In this document: positions 14,930 to 22,567 of the stretch, one piece after another
Layout of the letters: each line of letters opens with the position of its first letter
How positions within the stretch are numbered: position 1 is the first letter of the stretch
Source of the DNA: a virus
DNA length: 46,311 nt
IMG/VR virus record: IMGVR_UViG_3300032236_001318
Span: 1-46,311 of that record
Strand: one strand, 5' to 3'
The notes under the pieces: model-generated
The model's database searches: none
The model's input: the letters and a program-made list of their open reading frames with translations, nothing else
Told to the model about the DNA's origin: nothing
Made by a program: the position numbers and the translations under genes

Positions 14930-15346
14930 ATGGAAACTGACACCCCTACAAATAACATCACATTCTTTGCGTACGGAACCTTACGCAAAGGCGAGCGACT
15001 TCACGGTTGGATTGACGAAGAAATCGTTAGCGACCTTGGCACCGCCGTCATGCGAGGAACCCGACTGTACTTCTCAACCGAACACAAGGCGTATCCGTAC
15101 CTCGTGTTTACGGGTCGCATGAGCGACGAAGCCGTTGGTGAACTCTACGAGTTGCCGGTCAATGACAATGTAATCTCCATGTTGCGTATGGAGCAAAATG
15201 CTGGCTACACAATTTCCGAGGGAACGGTCACGCTCCCAAATGGTGAAGAGAAAGATGTCGTAGTTTGCTCTTGGAAGTACGAGCATGGCGACGAGGTTCC
15301 CGACAACGATTGGTGTTCAACCGAGCGTAAGGAGTGGTGGGTCTAA
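14930..15346 (+). CDS. Gamma-glutamylcyclotransferase-like (GGCT/AIG2 fold) protein
   Basis: The 138-aa protein starts at the ATG at 14930 (METDTPTNNITFFAYGTLRKGE); an upstream GTG/ATG frame crosses the promoter. FAYGTLRKGE is the substrate loop of the GGCT fold, and MEQNAGYTISEGTV with an acidic residue is the expected second motif. Family members release 5-oxoproline from gamma-glutamyl amines or peptides, but phage members have no established substrate. Next gene starts at TAATG. Confidence 0.8.
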   Translation: METDTPTNNITFFAYGTLRKGERLHGWIDEEIVSDLGTAVMRGTRLYFSTEHKAYPYLVFTGRMSDEAVGELYELPVNDNVISMLRMEQNAGYTISEGTVTLPNGEEKDVVVCSWKYEHGDEVPDNDWCSTERKEWWV

Positions 15347-15753
15347 TGGCGTTTAACGAAAAAGTCATAACTTCGTTGCTGGGCAACGAGGACTACATCT
15401 ATCTTTCGCAGGTCTACGGACTAACGGTGGACTTCATTCAAGGAATGAACGACGCTGATTGGTGCGCCTACCTTGGCTGTAGCGTTGATGAGTTGCCGTT
15501 CTACCTTCTTGATGACGAGGGTGGCAAGACGAATGAAGCATTCGGTTTGCTAGACGACTTTGAAAGTTTTGATGAAGCCGACACGCTTTTTGATTTGGGT
15601 GATTACATTGAGCGTCAGTTCGCAGAGACGCCAATTCCGAACGCACTACCGCCGGTCAATAAAATTCGCTCGGAGTACTCACGACCTTCCAAGTACGCAA
15701 CACAGCGCAAGCCGAAGATTGTCGTTACTCATCACTTTGAGTTGGTGAAGTGA
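15346..15753 (+). CDS. Hypothetical protein sharing a C-terminal tail with the divergent gene
   Basis: The 135-aa protein (MAFNEKVITSLLGNEDYIYL) has an acidic helical body and a basic end. The last residues, KPKIVVTHHFELVK, match the tail of the Tudor-like protein at 14331. Its start overlaps the GGCT-like stop as TAATG. The shared tail suggests a common partner or localisation signal. Otherwise not recognised. Confidence 0.7.
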   Translation: MAFNEKVITSLLGNEDYIYLSQVYGLTVDFIQGMNDADWCAYLGCSVDELPFYLLDDEGGKTNEAFGLLDDFESFDEADTLFDLGDYIERQFAETPIPNALPPVNKIRSEYSRPSKYATQRKPKIVVTHHFELVK

Positions 15754-15911
15754 TGACCGTGAACTACGACACAGACGGTACGCCGTGGATAACCGTGCGC
15801 TTCACGGTTGATGTTCCGGTGATTGCTACCAGCGAAGAGGAAGCGTTATACTTCGCAAATCTTGCTTTACCCGATTACGATTTTTCCAACTATGCCGAGG
15901 TGCTTAAATAA
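15753..15911 (+). CDS. Small acidic protein
   Basis: A 52-aa frame (MTVNYDTDGTPWITVRFTVDV, ending DFSNYAEVLK) starts at the TGATG overlap with the previous stop and ends in the TAATG that starts the next gene. The coupled overlaps at both ends support it as real. It looks like a small alpha/beta domain; no family known. Confidence 0.65.
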   Translation: MTVNYDTDGTPWITVRFTVDVPVIATSEEEALYFANLALPDYDFSNYAEVLK

Positions 15912-16300
15912 TGCGTGAACTTAAATTGACCGAAGAGCAGAACAATAATGTGTTGCTCTTTGCGAGTGGTGTTGCTGTCGCCATGCTGTACGAACTCCAA
16001 GAGGGTGGCGTACCGATTGAAGCGGTTGATTTTAGTGTTCGTCACGGTCTTGAAGAAATGGGCTTCAAGCAAGAAGATGAGAAGTGGCAAAGCGACTTCT
16101 TTGAATACACTTGCTCGCTGATTGCGCTAGAGCGTTACGGCTTTGAAGAAGCCCAAGACAACTACAACGACATCATTGCGGAGATAATTGGGCTGGCGAC
16201 CATGAGCGTCATGAACCTAAAGCAACCAATTGCTGTTGGCGTCATTCCAGACATGGACGAGGAATTTACCGTCCCCCAAGAATGGATAGACGAGTTCTAA
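15911..16300 (+). CDS. Acidic helical hypothetical protein
   Basis: The 129-aa acidic, mostly helical protein (MRELKLTEEQNNNVLLFASGV) ends the rightward mini-operon 14930-16300, where it meets the leftward gene 16297-16578 tail to tail with a 4-nt overlap. Not recognised. Confidence 0.65.
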   Translation: MRELKLTEEQNNNVLLFASGVAVAMLYELQEGGVPIEAVDFSVRHGLEEMGFKQEDEKWQSDFFEYTCSLIALERYGFEEAQDNYNDIIAEIIGLATMSVMNLKQPIAVGVIPDMDEEFTVPQEWIDEF

Positions 16301-16578
16301 TAAGGCAGGTGAAGTTTCGGAACCTTGATTTCGGGCTTCACAACCTTTGACGCACCGTACGCTTCGGTGACCGCTTGCGAGTAGCCCTCGTCTAAGCCGT
16401 CTGAAAGGACGCTGACGACCTCTCCAGCCGGTTTGCCGGTGGCGCCAACCAATGCCTGAATAGCACGAGACAACATCTGTCGCTCAATGGCGTGGATTTT
16501 GCGAACGACCATGAGTTCCTGACGGACGGTATCAATCGTCTCTTCAATTTGCTCTAGTTCGGCTTGCTCTTCAGTCAT
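16297..16578 (-). CDS. Helical hypothetical protein
   Basis: The 93-aa protein has an N-terminal coiled coil (EEQAELEQIEETIDTVRQEL) and a Lys/Pro-rich end. It overlaps the upstream gene by 8 nt. Not recognised. Confidence 0.65.
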   Translation of the reverse strand: MTEEQAELEQIEETIDTVRQELMVVRKIHAIERQMLSRAIQALVGATGKPAGEVVSVLSDGLDEGYSQAVTEAYGASKVVKPEIKVPKLHLPY

Positions 16579-16900
16579 TGTTTTCCAATCTGTTTGTTAG
16601 TTCGGTTGCTACCTTACTCTCTTGCGCTACGACCGTTAGGCAAGCACGAAGACGACCCATTAACGCCTCGTATTCGCCCCTTGCGTCTTCGCTGATTTCG
16701 GCGTACACGCCTCGCTCAGCAAGTCTTGAAACCAATTCGTTCCAAGCGTCCTTGTGGAACATAACCAACTCCATGGACGCCAGCAACGCTTGCTCCATTC
16801 CAACTGCTACTTGAACCTCTTGCGAAAGGATTGGAAGGGAACCCTCTTCGCTGAAGAGCGTCGCTTCTTCTATCTTCTTACGACCAAAGAAGCGACCCAC
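16571..16900 (-). CDS. Helical hypothetical protein with basic start
   Basis: The 109-aa protein starts at a GTG at 16900 (MGRFFGRKKIEEATLF) and continues as an amphipathic helical protein. The basic, aromatic N-terminus could contact membrane or nucleic acid. Not recognised. It belongs to the leftward run 16.3-17.5 kb. Confidence 0.6.
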   Translation of the reverse strand: MGRFFGRKKIEEATLFSEEGSLPILSQEVQVAVGMEQALLASMELVMFHKDAWNELVSRLAERGVYAEISEDARGEYEALMGRLRACLTVVAQESKVATELTNRLENND

Positions 16901-16902
16901 GA

Positions 16903-16995
16903 TTACGCCTTGTCTTTGCTGTTGAAGTCAATGGGTTGCCAACGGTCGTGCGTCTCGTTGTACTCGCAAAACCATGGCGTGGAGTTTCCTACCAC
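16903..16995 (-). CDS. 30-aa mini-protein
   Basis: A GTG at 16995 overlaps the stop of the 156-aa gene and opens MVGNSTPWFCEYNETHDRWQ, ending FNSKDKA, followed 2 nt later by the GTG of the next gene. The aromatic-rich, charged content and exact fit in the gap support translation. Function unknown. Confidence 0.45.
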   Translation of the reverse strand: MVGNSTPWFCEYNETHDRWQPIDFNSKDKA

Positions 16996-17459
16996 GACCA
17001 ACCCCGTGGTGTTTCAACGGAAAATGAAACATAGTTCTTGCCCTCGCTCTCAACATAGTTTTGAGCGACAACATCAACAACTTCCATTCCAGCGTTACGA
17101 GCCATACGAATGGCGTCCTCGTCCGAGATAACTCCGCCAACAAAAACGACGGTCAGTGGTGACGGCGCCACATCAACGAACTCGCTTCCACCCGTTTCAA
17201 ACCATTCAGGATACGCAAGCCAACCATGCTTACGAGCAAGCGTCTCAGCGAAGTCGTGCTGTTCTTCAACCTCTGGCTCAATTGAACCAAGGGAAATCGT
17301 ACGGGTCATACAACCATTGTCGTCAAGTGCTGACACGAACACTTCGTTCTTGGTAACTTCCAAAAGGACACGAGAGGGCAACGAGAAAGTGTCAAACACT
17401 TCGTCATCAATTGCTGTTGCTTCGGTGGAGCCGAACTTCCAAAACTTGGTTAGGGTCAT
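16989..17459 (-). CDS. Hypothetical protein with leaderless start
   Basis: The 156-aa protein (MTLTKFWKFGSTEATAIDDE) has a beta-rich N-terminal half and an alpha/beta C-terminal half (LTVVFVGGVISDEDAIRMARNAGMEVVDVV). The -10-like TAGAGT (17466-17471) lies 6 nt before the ATG. Not recognised. Confidence 0.65.
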   Translation of the reverse strand: MTLTKFWKFGSTEATAIDDEVFDTFSLPSRVLLEVTKNEVFVSALDDNGCMTRTISLGSIEPEVEEQHDFAETLARKHGWLAYPEWFETGGSEFVDVAPSPLTVVFVGGVISDEDAIRMARNAGMEVVDVVAQNYVESEGKNYVSFSVETPRGWSW

Positions 17460-17465
17460 AACCCA

Positions 17466-17572
17466 ACTCTAGTAGAAATCAATCGGCGCAGGAGAACTTT
17501 TATCCCTTTCTGTGGTCGGTGCTGATGAGTGAGGGGCTAAGAAGTAAACGGCGCAAGCCTAAAAATTTTTAG
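17466..17572 (-). promoter_or_regulatory. Upstream region with -10 TAGAGT and an AT palindrome
   Basis: TAGAGT at 17466-17471 (minus strand) is a -10-like hexamer 6 nt before the ATG at 17459. Further upstream, 17559-17572 is a perfect palindrome CTAAAAATTTTTAG next to an A/T-run, which could terminate the gene ending at 17627 or bind a protein. No clear -35 is visible. Confidence 0.4.
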
Positions 17573-17626
17573 AAAAAATTGCCCTCTATACCCCCGTACA
17601 GAAACTCCGGTTCCCCAGCGGTGGCG

Positions 17627-17932
17627 CTAGATAAAACTCTCCACGGTCGCCCCGTACGCTTCAAAAGCGTCACACGCACTCTTGACACAATCCACCGCAA
17701 GGAGCGTTTCGTCCACTTCTTCTTCAAAGAACGGTGGTGTTTCGCTCGTCGCAATCGCAAGGTCGGCGTCCTTGTGCGCTACGAACCACTCGGGCTGGTC
17801 GCTCTCGGTTGGCGAAATGGTGTACAGGTAGGTCTTTACCCCCATGTCGGTGACGATTGCTCGTAGCACAGCGTCCTTCCACGGTCGTGGGGTCATCTGG
17901 CTCTCAATGCTCTCAACTGTGTTGTCAATCAT
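17627..17932 (-). CDS. Acidic hypothetical protein
   Basis: The 101-aa acidic alpha/beta protein (MIDNTVESIESQMTPRPWKD, then TDMGVKTYLYTISPTESD) is not recognised. It follows the membrane protein gene at 17943 by 10 nt. Confidence 0.65.
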   Translation of the reverse strand: MIDNTVESIESQMTPRPWKDAVLRAIVTDMGVKTYLYTISPTESDQPEWFVAHKDADLAIATSETPPFFEEEVDETLLAVDCVKSACDAFEAYGATVESFI

Positions 17933-17942
17933 GGCGCTGAAC

Positions 17943-18224
17943 CTAATCTTCCATGACGCTCAAGGCGCAAAAGGTCAAGACGCCCACCATTACCCCAATG
18001 GTGATAGGCAACGAACGAACGAAACCAAGTTCAATGTACGCATAGATGACTGACACGAGAAGCGCAATCGTCACGGACACCGCAATGGTTCCAAAGAAGA
18101 AGCACAACCATGCGATTGCCAACTTTTCCTTCAGGGTCTTCTTGTTCCAATACTCACGCTTTAAGGCTCGGTATTCGGCTTTGCGCTCTTTACGCAAAAA
18201 GTCGTCAATGTCACGCTTGTTCAT
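17943..18224 (-). CDS. Two-TM membrane protein
   Basis: The 93-aa protein has a charged N-terminal helix (KRDIDDFLRKERKAEYRALKR) and two hydrophobic segments (about 36-63 and 68-90). No family known. The charged arm probably faces the cytoplasm. It overlaps the upstream gene by 14 nt. Confidence 0.65.
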   Translation of the reverse strand: MNKRDIDDFLRKERKAEYRALKREYWNKKTLKEKLAIAWLCFFFGTIAVSVTIALLVSVIYAYIELGFVRSLPITIGVMVGVLTFCALSVMED

Positions 18225-18441
18225 TGGTGTTTCCTTCTTTCCTATCTAGTAAGGGGATTAAATCTGCTACTTCTTGCGCTCGGTGGTGGAGCAATCCAAC
18301 TTGCTCTCCGTTACGAACCTTGGTGATGAACTCGTCGCCACTCATGCCCAACTTGACTTGGGCGTATTGGTCTATGCCGTAGCGAATTTCCTCGTTGGTG
18401 AAGTTCGCCATGAATTCTTCGTCGTTGGTTTCTTCAACCAT
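18211..18441 (-). CDS. Acidic helical hypothetical protein
   Basis: The 76-aa protein (MVEETNDEEFMANFTNEEIR) is acidic and helical. Not recognised. Overlaps on both sides place it in the same transcript as its neighbours. Confidence 0.6.
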   Translation of the reverse strand: MVEETNDEEFMANFTNEEIRYGIDQYAQVKLGMSGDEFITKVRNGEQVGLLHHRAQEVADLIPLLDRKEGNTNEQA

Positions 18442-18637
18442 GTTGTGCTTCCGCTACTTGTAGGTCAAAGATTGCCTGACGGTAACCAGCGTGGAAGGAA
18501 CAACAGAGGTATCCGGTCGTGAGGGGGTCACGACAAGAGGTTAAAGACACGCTCTCACGCAACTTCTCTGAAAGTATCTCTGACATGGTGTTCAGAGGCG
18601 ACTTCGGGGTTGTTTCGCTAACGGGTTCGGGGTTCAC
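18434..18637 (-). CDS. Small protein with Cys pair
   Basis: A GTG at 18637 overlaps the previous stop as GTGA and has AAGGA next to it. An alternative GTG at 18649 would give 4 more residues. The 67-aa product contains SLTSCRDPLTTGYLCCSFHAGYRQAIFD, whose Cys/His residues may bind metal. Not recognised. Confidence 0.55.
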   Translation of the reverse strand: MNPEPVSETTPKSPLNTMSEILSEKLRESVSLTSCRDPLTTGYLCCSFHAGYRQAIFDLQVAEAQHG

Positions 18638-18771
18638 TCCTTGACCCACATTTCAAGTTCGTTCAAAACTTTGATTACATCACAGGGGTAGGAAAGGAAA
18701 CATTCACCACACTTATTAAAGTGATACAGAAAGTGCTTCTCTCGCAGGGCTTGGCGTTCTTCGGCGTTCAC
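18634..18771 (-). CDS. 45-aa protein with Cys triad
   Basis: A GTG start at 18771 overlaps the upstream stop as GTGA. The product (MNAEERQALREKHFLYHFNK, then CGECFLSYPC) has a C-x2-C-x5-C cluster that could be a small zinc site. It lies in a chain of three GTG-started, GTGA-coupled micro-genes below the oligoribonuclease. Confidence 0.55.
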   Translation of the reverse strand: MNAEERQALREKHFLYHFNKCGECFLSYPCDVIKVLNELEMWVKE

Positions 18772-18944
18772 AGTTTCTCACCACACTTAGGGCAGTAGGC
18801 AAATCGTTCGTAAACCAGACCTTCATCGGTATAGTCGTATCCGTCTTCAATGTGGTCGCATGGTGTTCCGTCAAGAACGCCGACTTCTTCAAAGTCCAAA
18901 GCGTTCGCTTCTTCTTTTCGTTTACGGGCTTCGCTGTTCGTCAC
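18768..18944 (-). CDS. 58-aa Zn-ribbon-like protein
   Basis: A GTG at 18944 overlaps the oligoribonuclease stop as GTGA. The product has a charged N-terminus (TNSEARKRKEEANALDFEE), a CDH in the middle and AYCPKCGEKL at the end, a half zinc ribbon. The first Cys/His pair (C29, H31) may complete the metal site. Confidence 0.6.
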   Translation of the reverse strand: MTNSEARKRKEEANALDFEEVGVLDGTPCDHIEDGYDYTDEGLVYERFAYCPKCGEKL

Positions 18945-19498
18945 TTTTCTTCTCCAATGTTTGGAACTACACGGAACGAGTAGTAGCGATACTTACGCAT
19001 TTGGGTGACGCTACTCAAAATGTCGTCCAAGGCTCGGTGGGCGACGGCGCCCGATTGCTTCTTCATGAGGTCGTACGCTTCGGGGTGCCAACGCTTGACG
19101 CAATGCCCGATTGAGGTGACATCAAGGTTCTGGTGGGTAAAGCGCTTCATGAGGTCAGGCATGAGCCGAAGCATGAAGTATCGGTCAAAGTGGACGCTGT
19201 TTCCGCCCAAGACCAATCCCTTGGTCAATCCGTGCCGACCGAGGAAGGTCATAATCTCGCTCTCAACCACGCTGAGAGGCTTTGTAGCGGACGCTACCTC
19301 TTCCAGCAACCCAGAGTTGGTGTGAAGGTTAAAAACGAAGTTATCCATGCGCTTAAGGTCACGCTTCTTGGTCTTAACTACGGAGTTGTAGGTACCGACA
19401 AGTTCTAGGTCGTCGGTGGTGACAGCGACAGCGACTTCAAGGATTGCGTCCTTGTTGTGGTCAAGACCCGTCGTTTCTAGGTCAATCCAAACAATCAT
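18941..19498 (-). CDS. orn: Oligoribonuclease-like DEDDh exonuclease
   Basis: The 185-aa protein has Exo I WIDLETTGLD (D6, E8), Exo II LGGNSVHFDRYFMLRLMP followed by FTHQNLDVTSI, and Exo III AHRALDDI. This full set and the length fit oligoribonuclease, which degrades 2-5 nt RNA to mononucleotides. In a phage it could recycle nucleotides or clear nanoRNA. It starts the operon down to 16.3 kb; TACCAT lies at 19528-19533. Confidence 0.93.
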   Translation of the reverse strand: MIVWIDLETTGLDHNKDAILEVAVAVTTDDLELVGTYNSVVKTKKRDLKRMDNFVFNLHTNSGLLEEVASATKPLSVVESEIMTFLGRHGLTKGLVLGGNSVHFDRYFMLRLMPDLMKRFTHQNLDVTSIGHCVKRWHPEAYDLMKKQSGAVAHRALDDILSSVTQMRKYRYYSFRVVPNIGEEK

Positions 19499-19527
19499 GT
19501 CCGTGGTCTTCCTTTCGGTTGTTGTTT

Positions 19528-19533
19528 ATGGTA
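19528..19533 (-). promoter_or_regulatory. -10-like element upstream of orn
   Basis: Minus strand ACTAAACCCTGC-TACCAT, matching the ACTAAACCC-TG spacer motif of promoters at 20533 and 40748. A -35 at 17 nt is poor; an alternative pair is TTGAAT (19561-19566) with TAAACC (19538-19543) at 17 nt. Confidence 0.5.
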
Positions 19534-19576
19534 GCAGGGTTTAGTTACTCGGTGGTGACAATTCAAAAAAATTTTG

Positions 19577-19786
19577 CTACATAAATTTCTTGACACGCTC
19601 TATGTCAATCCCAGCCTTTTCCAAGTCCTTCCACCGTCTGTCCATGTGGGTGTACTTGGTGCTGATGATGACTTTGTTGTTTGGGCAAGTCACTATGTAG
19701 TGCGCTCCGTTGTTACGCATTGGCAAGCCGTACTTCTGTAGGGCTTTGATGAATTTCCTGACCTCGGTGCTTCCAAATTGCGACAT
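19577..19786 (-). CDS. HicA-like small protein
   Basis: The 69-aa protein starts at the ATG at 19786 (MSQFGSTEVRKFIKALQKYG), with GGAAAG upstream. The pattern of an N-terminal helix, then GAHYIVTCPNNKVIISTKYTH and a C-terminal helix, fits the double-stranded-RNA-binding fold of HicA toxins, whose catalytic His sits in G(S/A)HH/HY. No HicB antitoxin is adjacent, so an orphan RNA-binding protein is likely. The longer frame to 19930 lies inside the upstream gene. Confidence 0.6.
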   Translation of the reverse strand: MSQFGSTEVRKFIKALQKYGLPMRNNGAHYIVTCPNNKVIISTKYTHMDRRWKDLEKAGIDIERVKKFM

Positions 19787-19791
19787 GATGT

Positions 19792-20526
19792 TTACTTTCC
19801 TTTCGGCTTGTTGTGGGCTCGGACTAGTCCAAGGGTGGTGAGGGTTTGCCATTCTCCGCACGAGCATTTGCCGTAGCGGTAGGGGTACTTGGAGTGCTTC
19901 TCGGCTGGGACTTTGCCCGAGCCGTCGCAACGCTTGGCGAGACGCTCAGCGTCCTTGTGGCTCACGCCGTTCGTCCACTCCACGGGTGCTGAAGGGAAGC
20001 AAACCGTACACAGGATTGCGCCGTGCTGGGCTACAGCGTCCGCTTCGGTCAGACCGCTCAGTTCGGGAAGCCAGCCGAACGAGGTCGCCTTGCCAACCTT
20101 GTTACAGGTTGAGCAATCCATGGACGAGTGAATGTGTCCACCGTGGACGAGGAAGAACCTGCTCCAGCCCTTGTACTGCTTTTCGGCTTCGTTGATTTCT
20201 TCCTTCTTGGCACGGTACTTCGCTGAGATTGCGTCGTACTTCTCAAACTTCTCGGCTTCCACCTTGCGGTTCCAATCGTTGGCTGAACCAATTGCGCCTT
20301 CGTTGAAGAGACGGCGAAGGTTCTCCACCGTGGCGATTTCTTGTACGCCGTTCAAAGTGAAGGTACGGGCGCCACCTCGTCCACTCCTTGAAGCGAGTGG
20401 CAATAGGTACTCAATGTTTTTCTTGGCGCTCATGAGTTCAAAGTACAGGTCAGTGCTTTCGTTGTACAGACGGGCAATGTTGGTGTCAATCGCAACGATT
20501 TCTTCTCGGGTCAGTTGGTTTGTCAT
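19792..20526 (-). CDS. Conserved actinophage protein with Cys clusters
   Basis: The 244-aa protein has an N-terminal helical region (to about residue 115), then SRFFLVHGGHIHSSMDCSTCN, FGWLPELSGLTEADAV, GAILCTVCFPSAPVEW and a C-terminal CSCGEWQT. The arrangement HIHSSM.CSTC...LCTVCFP is familiar from actinophage genomes, where it has no known function; it is probably zinc-binding. The ATG at 20526 follows TACCAT by 6 nt and codons 3-6 encode the shared CCAACTGACCCG element. Confidence 0.8.
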   Translation of the reverse strand: MTNQLTREEIVAIDTNIARLYNESTDLYFELMSAKKNIEYLLPLASRSGRGGARTFTLNGVQEIATVENLRRLFNEGAIGSANDWNRKVEAEKFEKYDAISAKYRAKKEEINEAEKQYKGWSRFFLVHGGHIHSSMDCSTCNKVGKATSFGWLPELSGLTEADAVAQHGAILCTVCFPSAPVEWTNGVSHKDAERLAKRCDGSGKVPAEKHSKYPYRYGKCSCGEWQTLTTLGLVRAHNKPKGK

Positions 20527-20532
20527 GTACCC

Positions 20533-20561
20533 ATGGTACAGGGGTTTAGTGACAAAATCAA
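20533..20561 (-). promoter_or_regulatory. Promoter with leaderless start for the 20526 gene
   Basis: Minus strand TTGATT (20556-20561), 17-nt spacer TTGTCACTAAACCCCTG, TACCAT (20533-20538), then 6 nt to the ATG. A second ACTAAACCCCCG-TACCCA string lies near 20605-20625 on the same strand. The 20527-20736 gap holds no gene. Confidence 0.75.
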
Positions 20562-20736
20562 GTCATTGGAAAAAAATTTGGTGACAGAAGGTTTTTGGGG
20601 GGTTTGTTGGGTACGGGGGTTTAGTAGGGGAAAATGTTTGATGAGGCGTGTGGGGGTGCGGTCGCAAATCAAACCTCAAAAATCGCTTGAAATTCTGGTG
20701 GCGTGGTGCGCCTAGGGTCGGGCGTCGCACTACCCC

Positions 20737-21288
20737 CTACCCCATGTAGAGAACTTGAACTCCAGCCTCTCGCAACATTGTCTGGGCGACTTCAATGCTC
20801 TCGCCCCAGCGTCCCGTCGTGTCTATCGCTTCGTGTTGTATGACCTTGGCTATGCCAGCCTGAATGATTGCTCTGGCGCAATCGGCACATGGCGACCATG
20901 TAGTTACAAGGGTCATGCCCTCGGTGGGTACCCCTGCTCTACTCGCTTTGAAGATTGCGTTGCGCTCAGCGTGTTCTACAAAGAGGTACTTGGTCGGTCG
21001 TTCCCAACGCTCGGGGGTTGAGGATACGCCATTGGGGAATTCATTGACGCTCATAGTGGGTAGGCATACTGAGAGGTCGGGGTACGCAAGGAATGCGCCA
21101 ACCTTGGTGGTGGGGTCAGGAGATGTCGTACTCCATGCGACTGCGCCTTCTATGAGTGCTTCAGGAGTATTGGTTGTTTGTTCGGTCGCTTGGGCTTTGA
21201 TGTATTCCTCTAGTAGGAATGCTTCGTGCTCCTCGCACGGCGTGATGTCCGTACACTCGGTACAGGCTTTGATGTCGTTCCAATCCAT
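20737..21288 (-). CDS. dCMP deaminase-like protein
   Basis: The 183-aa protein has the zinc cytidine/deoxycytidylate deaminase motifs HAERNAIF at 106-113 and SPCADCARA at 132-140. The N-terminus carries an extra Cys/His cluster (CTECTDITPCEEH). The enzyme deaminates dCMP to dUMP, feeding thymidine or modified-pyrimidine synthesis. No thymidylate synthase or hydroxymethylase is seen in the window. The start overlaps the upstream mini-gene stop as TAATG. Confidence 0.9.
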   Translation of the reverse strand: MDWNDIKACTECTDITPCEEHEAFLLEEYIKAQATEQTTNTPEALIEGAVAWSTTSPDPTTKVGAFLAYPDLSVCLPTMSVNEFPNGVSSTPERWERPTKYLFVEHAERNAIFKASRAGVPTEGMTLVTTWSPCADCARAIIQAGIAKVIQHEAIDTTGRWGESIEVAQTMLREAGVQVLYMG

Positions 21289-21374
21289 TACTTGTCGTCT
21301 CGCCAGATGTCGCTTAGTAGTAAGAAGGCAAGGAGTGTGGCGTTTACTCCGAGCCAGATGATGAGTAACTTCAT
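21288..21374 (-). CDS. 28-aa single-TM mini-protein
   Basis: The ATG at 21374 overlaps the previous stop as ATGA. The product is almost only a membrane helix (MKLLIIWLGVNATLLAFLLL, then SDIWRDDK). The positive start and acidic end predict N-in topology. Coupled at both ends, so likely translated. Confidence 0.6.
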   Translation of the reverse strand: MKLLIIWLGVNATLLAFLLLSDIWRDDK

Positions 21375-21592
21375 CTTATTATCTCTCTCTTGTGTAGTAC
21401 GAATGTCTCGTGTACCGAGGGGTCTGTGTTGCTGGTCATTGTGATGAGGTCGGCGTCGGTATGGAATTGGCAATGAGGGTACATACGCTCTAGGCACTCT
21501 TTGAGTTCTTGCTCGTTGAGGGTTGTGAGCGTAGGGAGTTCTGGTAGTTCGCCGGTTTCGGGATTGACTTTGTACAGTTCGTACTTAGTCAT
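21371..21592 (-). CDS. Hypothetical protein
   Basis: The 73-aa protein (MTKYELYKVNPETGELPELP) has a short beta-hairpin-like start and an alpha/beta rest. It overlaps the neighbours on both sides (ATGACTAA and ATGA). Not recognised. Confidence 0.65.
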   Translation of the reverse strand: MTKYELYKVNPETGELPELPTLTTLNEQELKECLERMYPHCQFHTDADLITMTSNTDPSVHETFVLHKREIIR

Positions 21593-21734
21593 GTGTCTCT
21601 CGGGCGAGCGAGCGCATGAGTATTTGGGTGCGCTCTAGGTGCTTGTCTAGTTCTAGGTCTAGTACGCCTCGGTCGTGGAGTAGTGAGCGGAGTACCCAGA
21701 ACTCGTGGTCAATGGTCTGTTGCTTCGTGGGCAT
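21585..21734 (-). CDS. 49-aa helical protein
   Basis: The frame starts at the ATG at 21734 (MPTKQQTIDHEFWVLRSLLH) and ends inside the start of the next gene (ATGACTAA). It is charged and helical, first gene of the leftward dCMP deaminase operon. Not recognised. Confidence 0.6.
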   Translation of the reverse strand: MPTKQQTIDHEFWVLRSLLHDRGVLDLELDKHLERTQILMRSLARETHD

Positions 21735-21805
21735 TTTCCAATGCTAACAGAACGGCTCGTAGCAATTTCGGTACGGTCGCTCCGAAGTCGCTAGAGTGTG
21801 GTTTT

Positions 21806-22567
21806 ATGGTCACGAAATACTTGCTCACGAATGGAAATCGGGAACTCGCCAAGGACGGTATCTTCACTTGGACTATCCCTGCGCTCTCGGCACGAATTGG
21901 GTCTGGTGGTACTGAAATCCTTGTCAAGACCTGCCCGAATGCTGGGATTTGCGCCAACTTGTGTTACGCACGGTCGGGTACTTTTAATTTCAGCAATGTC
22001 CGCAAGGCGCACCTCGCCAAATTGGAAATGGTTGTAAACGACCTCGCTGGTTGGGAAGCGCAAATGACCGAGGAATTGAAGGCTCGCCGGTACCGAGGGG
22101 GAAAGTATGTCCGTATCCACGACGCTGGCGACTTCTTTTCGCCGGAGTATTTCCACGCTTGGTTGCGGATTGCGACAGCGACCCCAGATGTCACTTTCTA
22201 CGCCTACACGAAGGAAGTCAAGTTAGTGAAATCCGTCACTTTGCCCCCGAATTTCGTCATCATCTTCTCCATGGGTGGCAAGCAAGACGCTTTCATTGAT
22301 GTGGAGAACGACCGCCACGCTGATGTGTTCCCTACTTTGGAAGCCTTGCTGGACGCTGGTTATTCCGACCAAGGGGACAGTGACCTACTCGCTATTACGC
22401 TCCCGACCAACAAAATCGGGATTGTGGTGAACAACATTCCCCATTTAAAGAAGAAGCAAGGGGTGGCAACTTTTGCGTCGCTCCAAGCCGAGCGAGATGA
22501 GCGAGTTACTGAAATCCGCAGTAAGGGCGTTCGCAAACTGCCTAATTTGCCGGTTACGGTGAAGTAA
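21806..22567 (+). CDS. Phage GP88-like protein with CxxxxC..CYA motif
   Basis: The 253-aa protein starts at the ATG at 21806, 8 nt after TAGAGT; the longer upstream frame overlaps the divergent gene and is not supported. It contains TWTIPALSARIGSGG, then CPNAGICANLCYARSGTF, RIHDAGDFFSPEYFHAW and FYAYTKEVKLV. This is the pattern of the phage family I recall as GP88 (gene product 88), whose Cys cluster recalls radical-SAM proteins. The function is not established. It is coupled as TAATG to the glycosyltransferase gene. Confidence 0.8.
   Translation: MVTKYLLTNGNRELAKDGIFTWTIPALSARIGSGGTEILVKTCPNAGICANLCYARSGTFNFSNVRKAHLAKLEMVVNDLAGWEAQMTEELKARRYRGGKYVRIHDAGDFFSPEYFHAWLRIATATPDVTFYAYTKEVKLVKSVTLPPNFVIIFSMGGKQDAFIDVENDRHADVFPTLEALLDAGYSDQGDSDLLAITLPTNKIGIVVNNIPHLKKKQGVATFASLQAERDERVTEIRSKGVRKLPNLPVTVK

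Noticed and set aside
19577-19786. HicA/HicB toxin-antitoxin module
   Set aside because: Only a HicA-like protein is present. The neighbouring gene is the conserved Cys-cluster protein and not a HicB.
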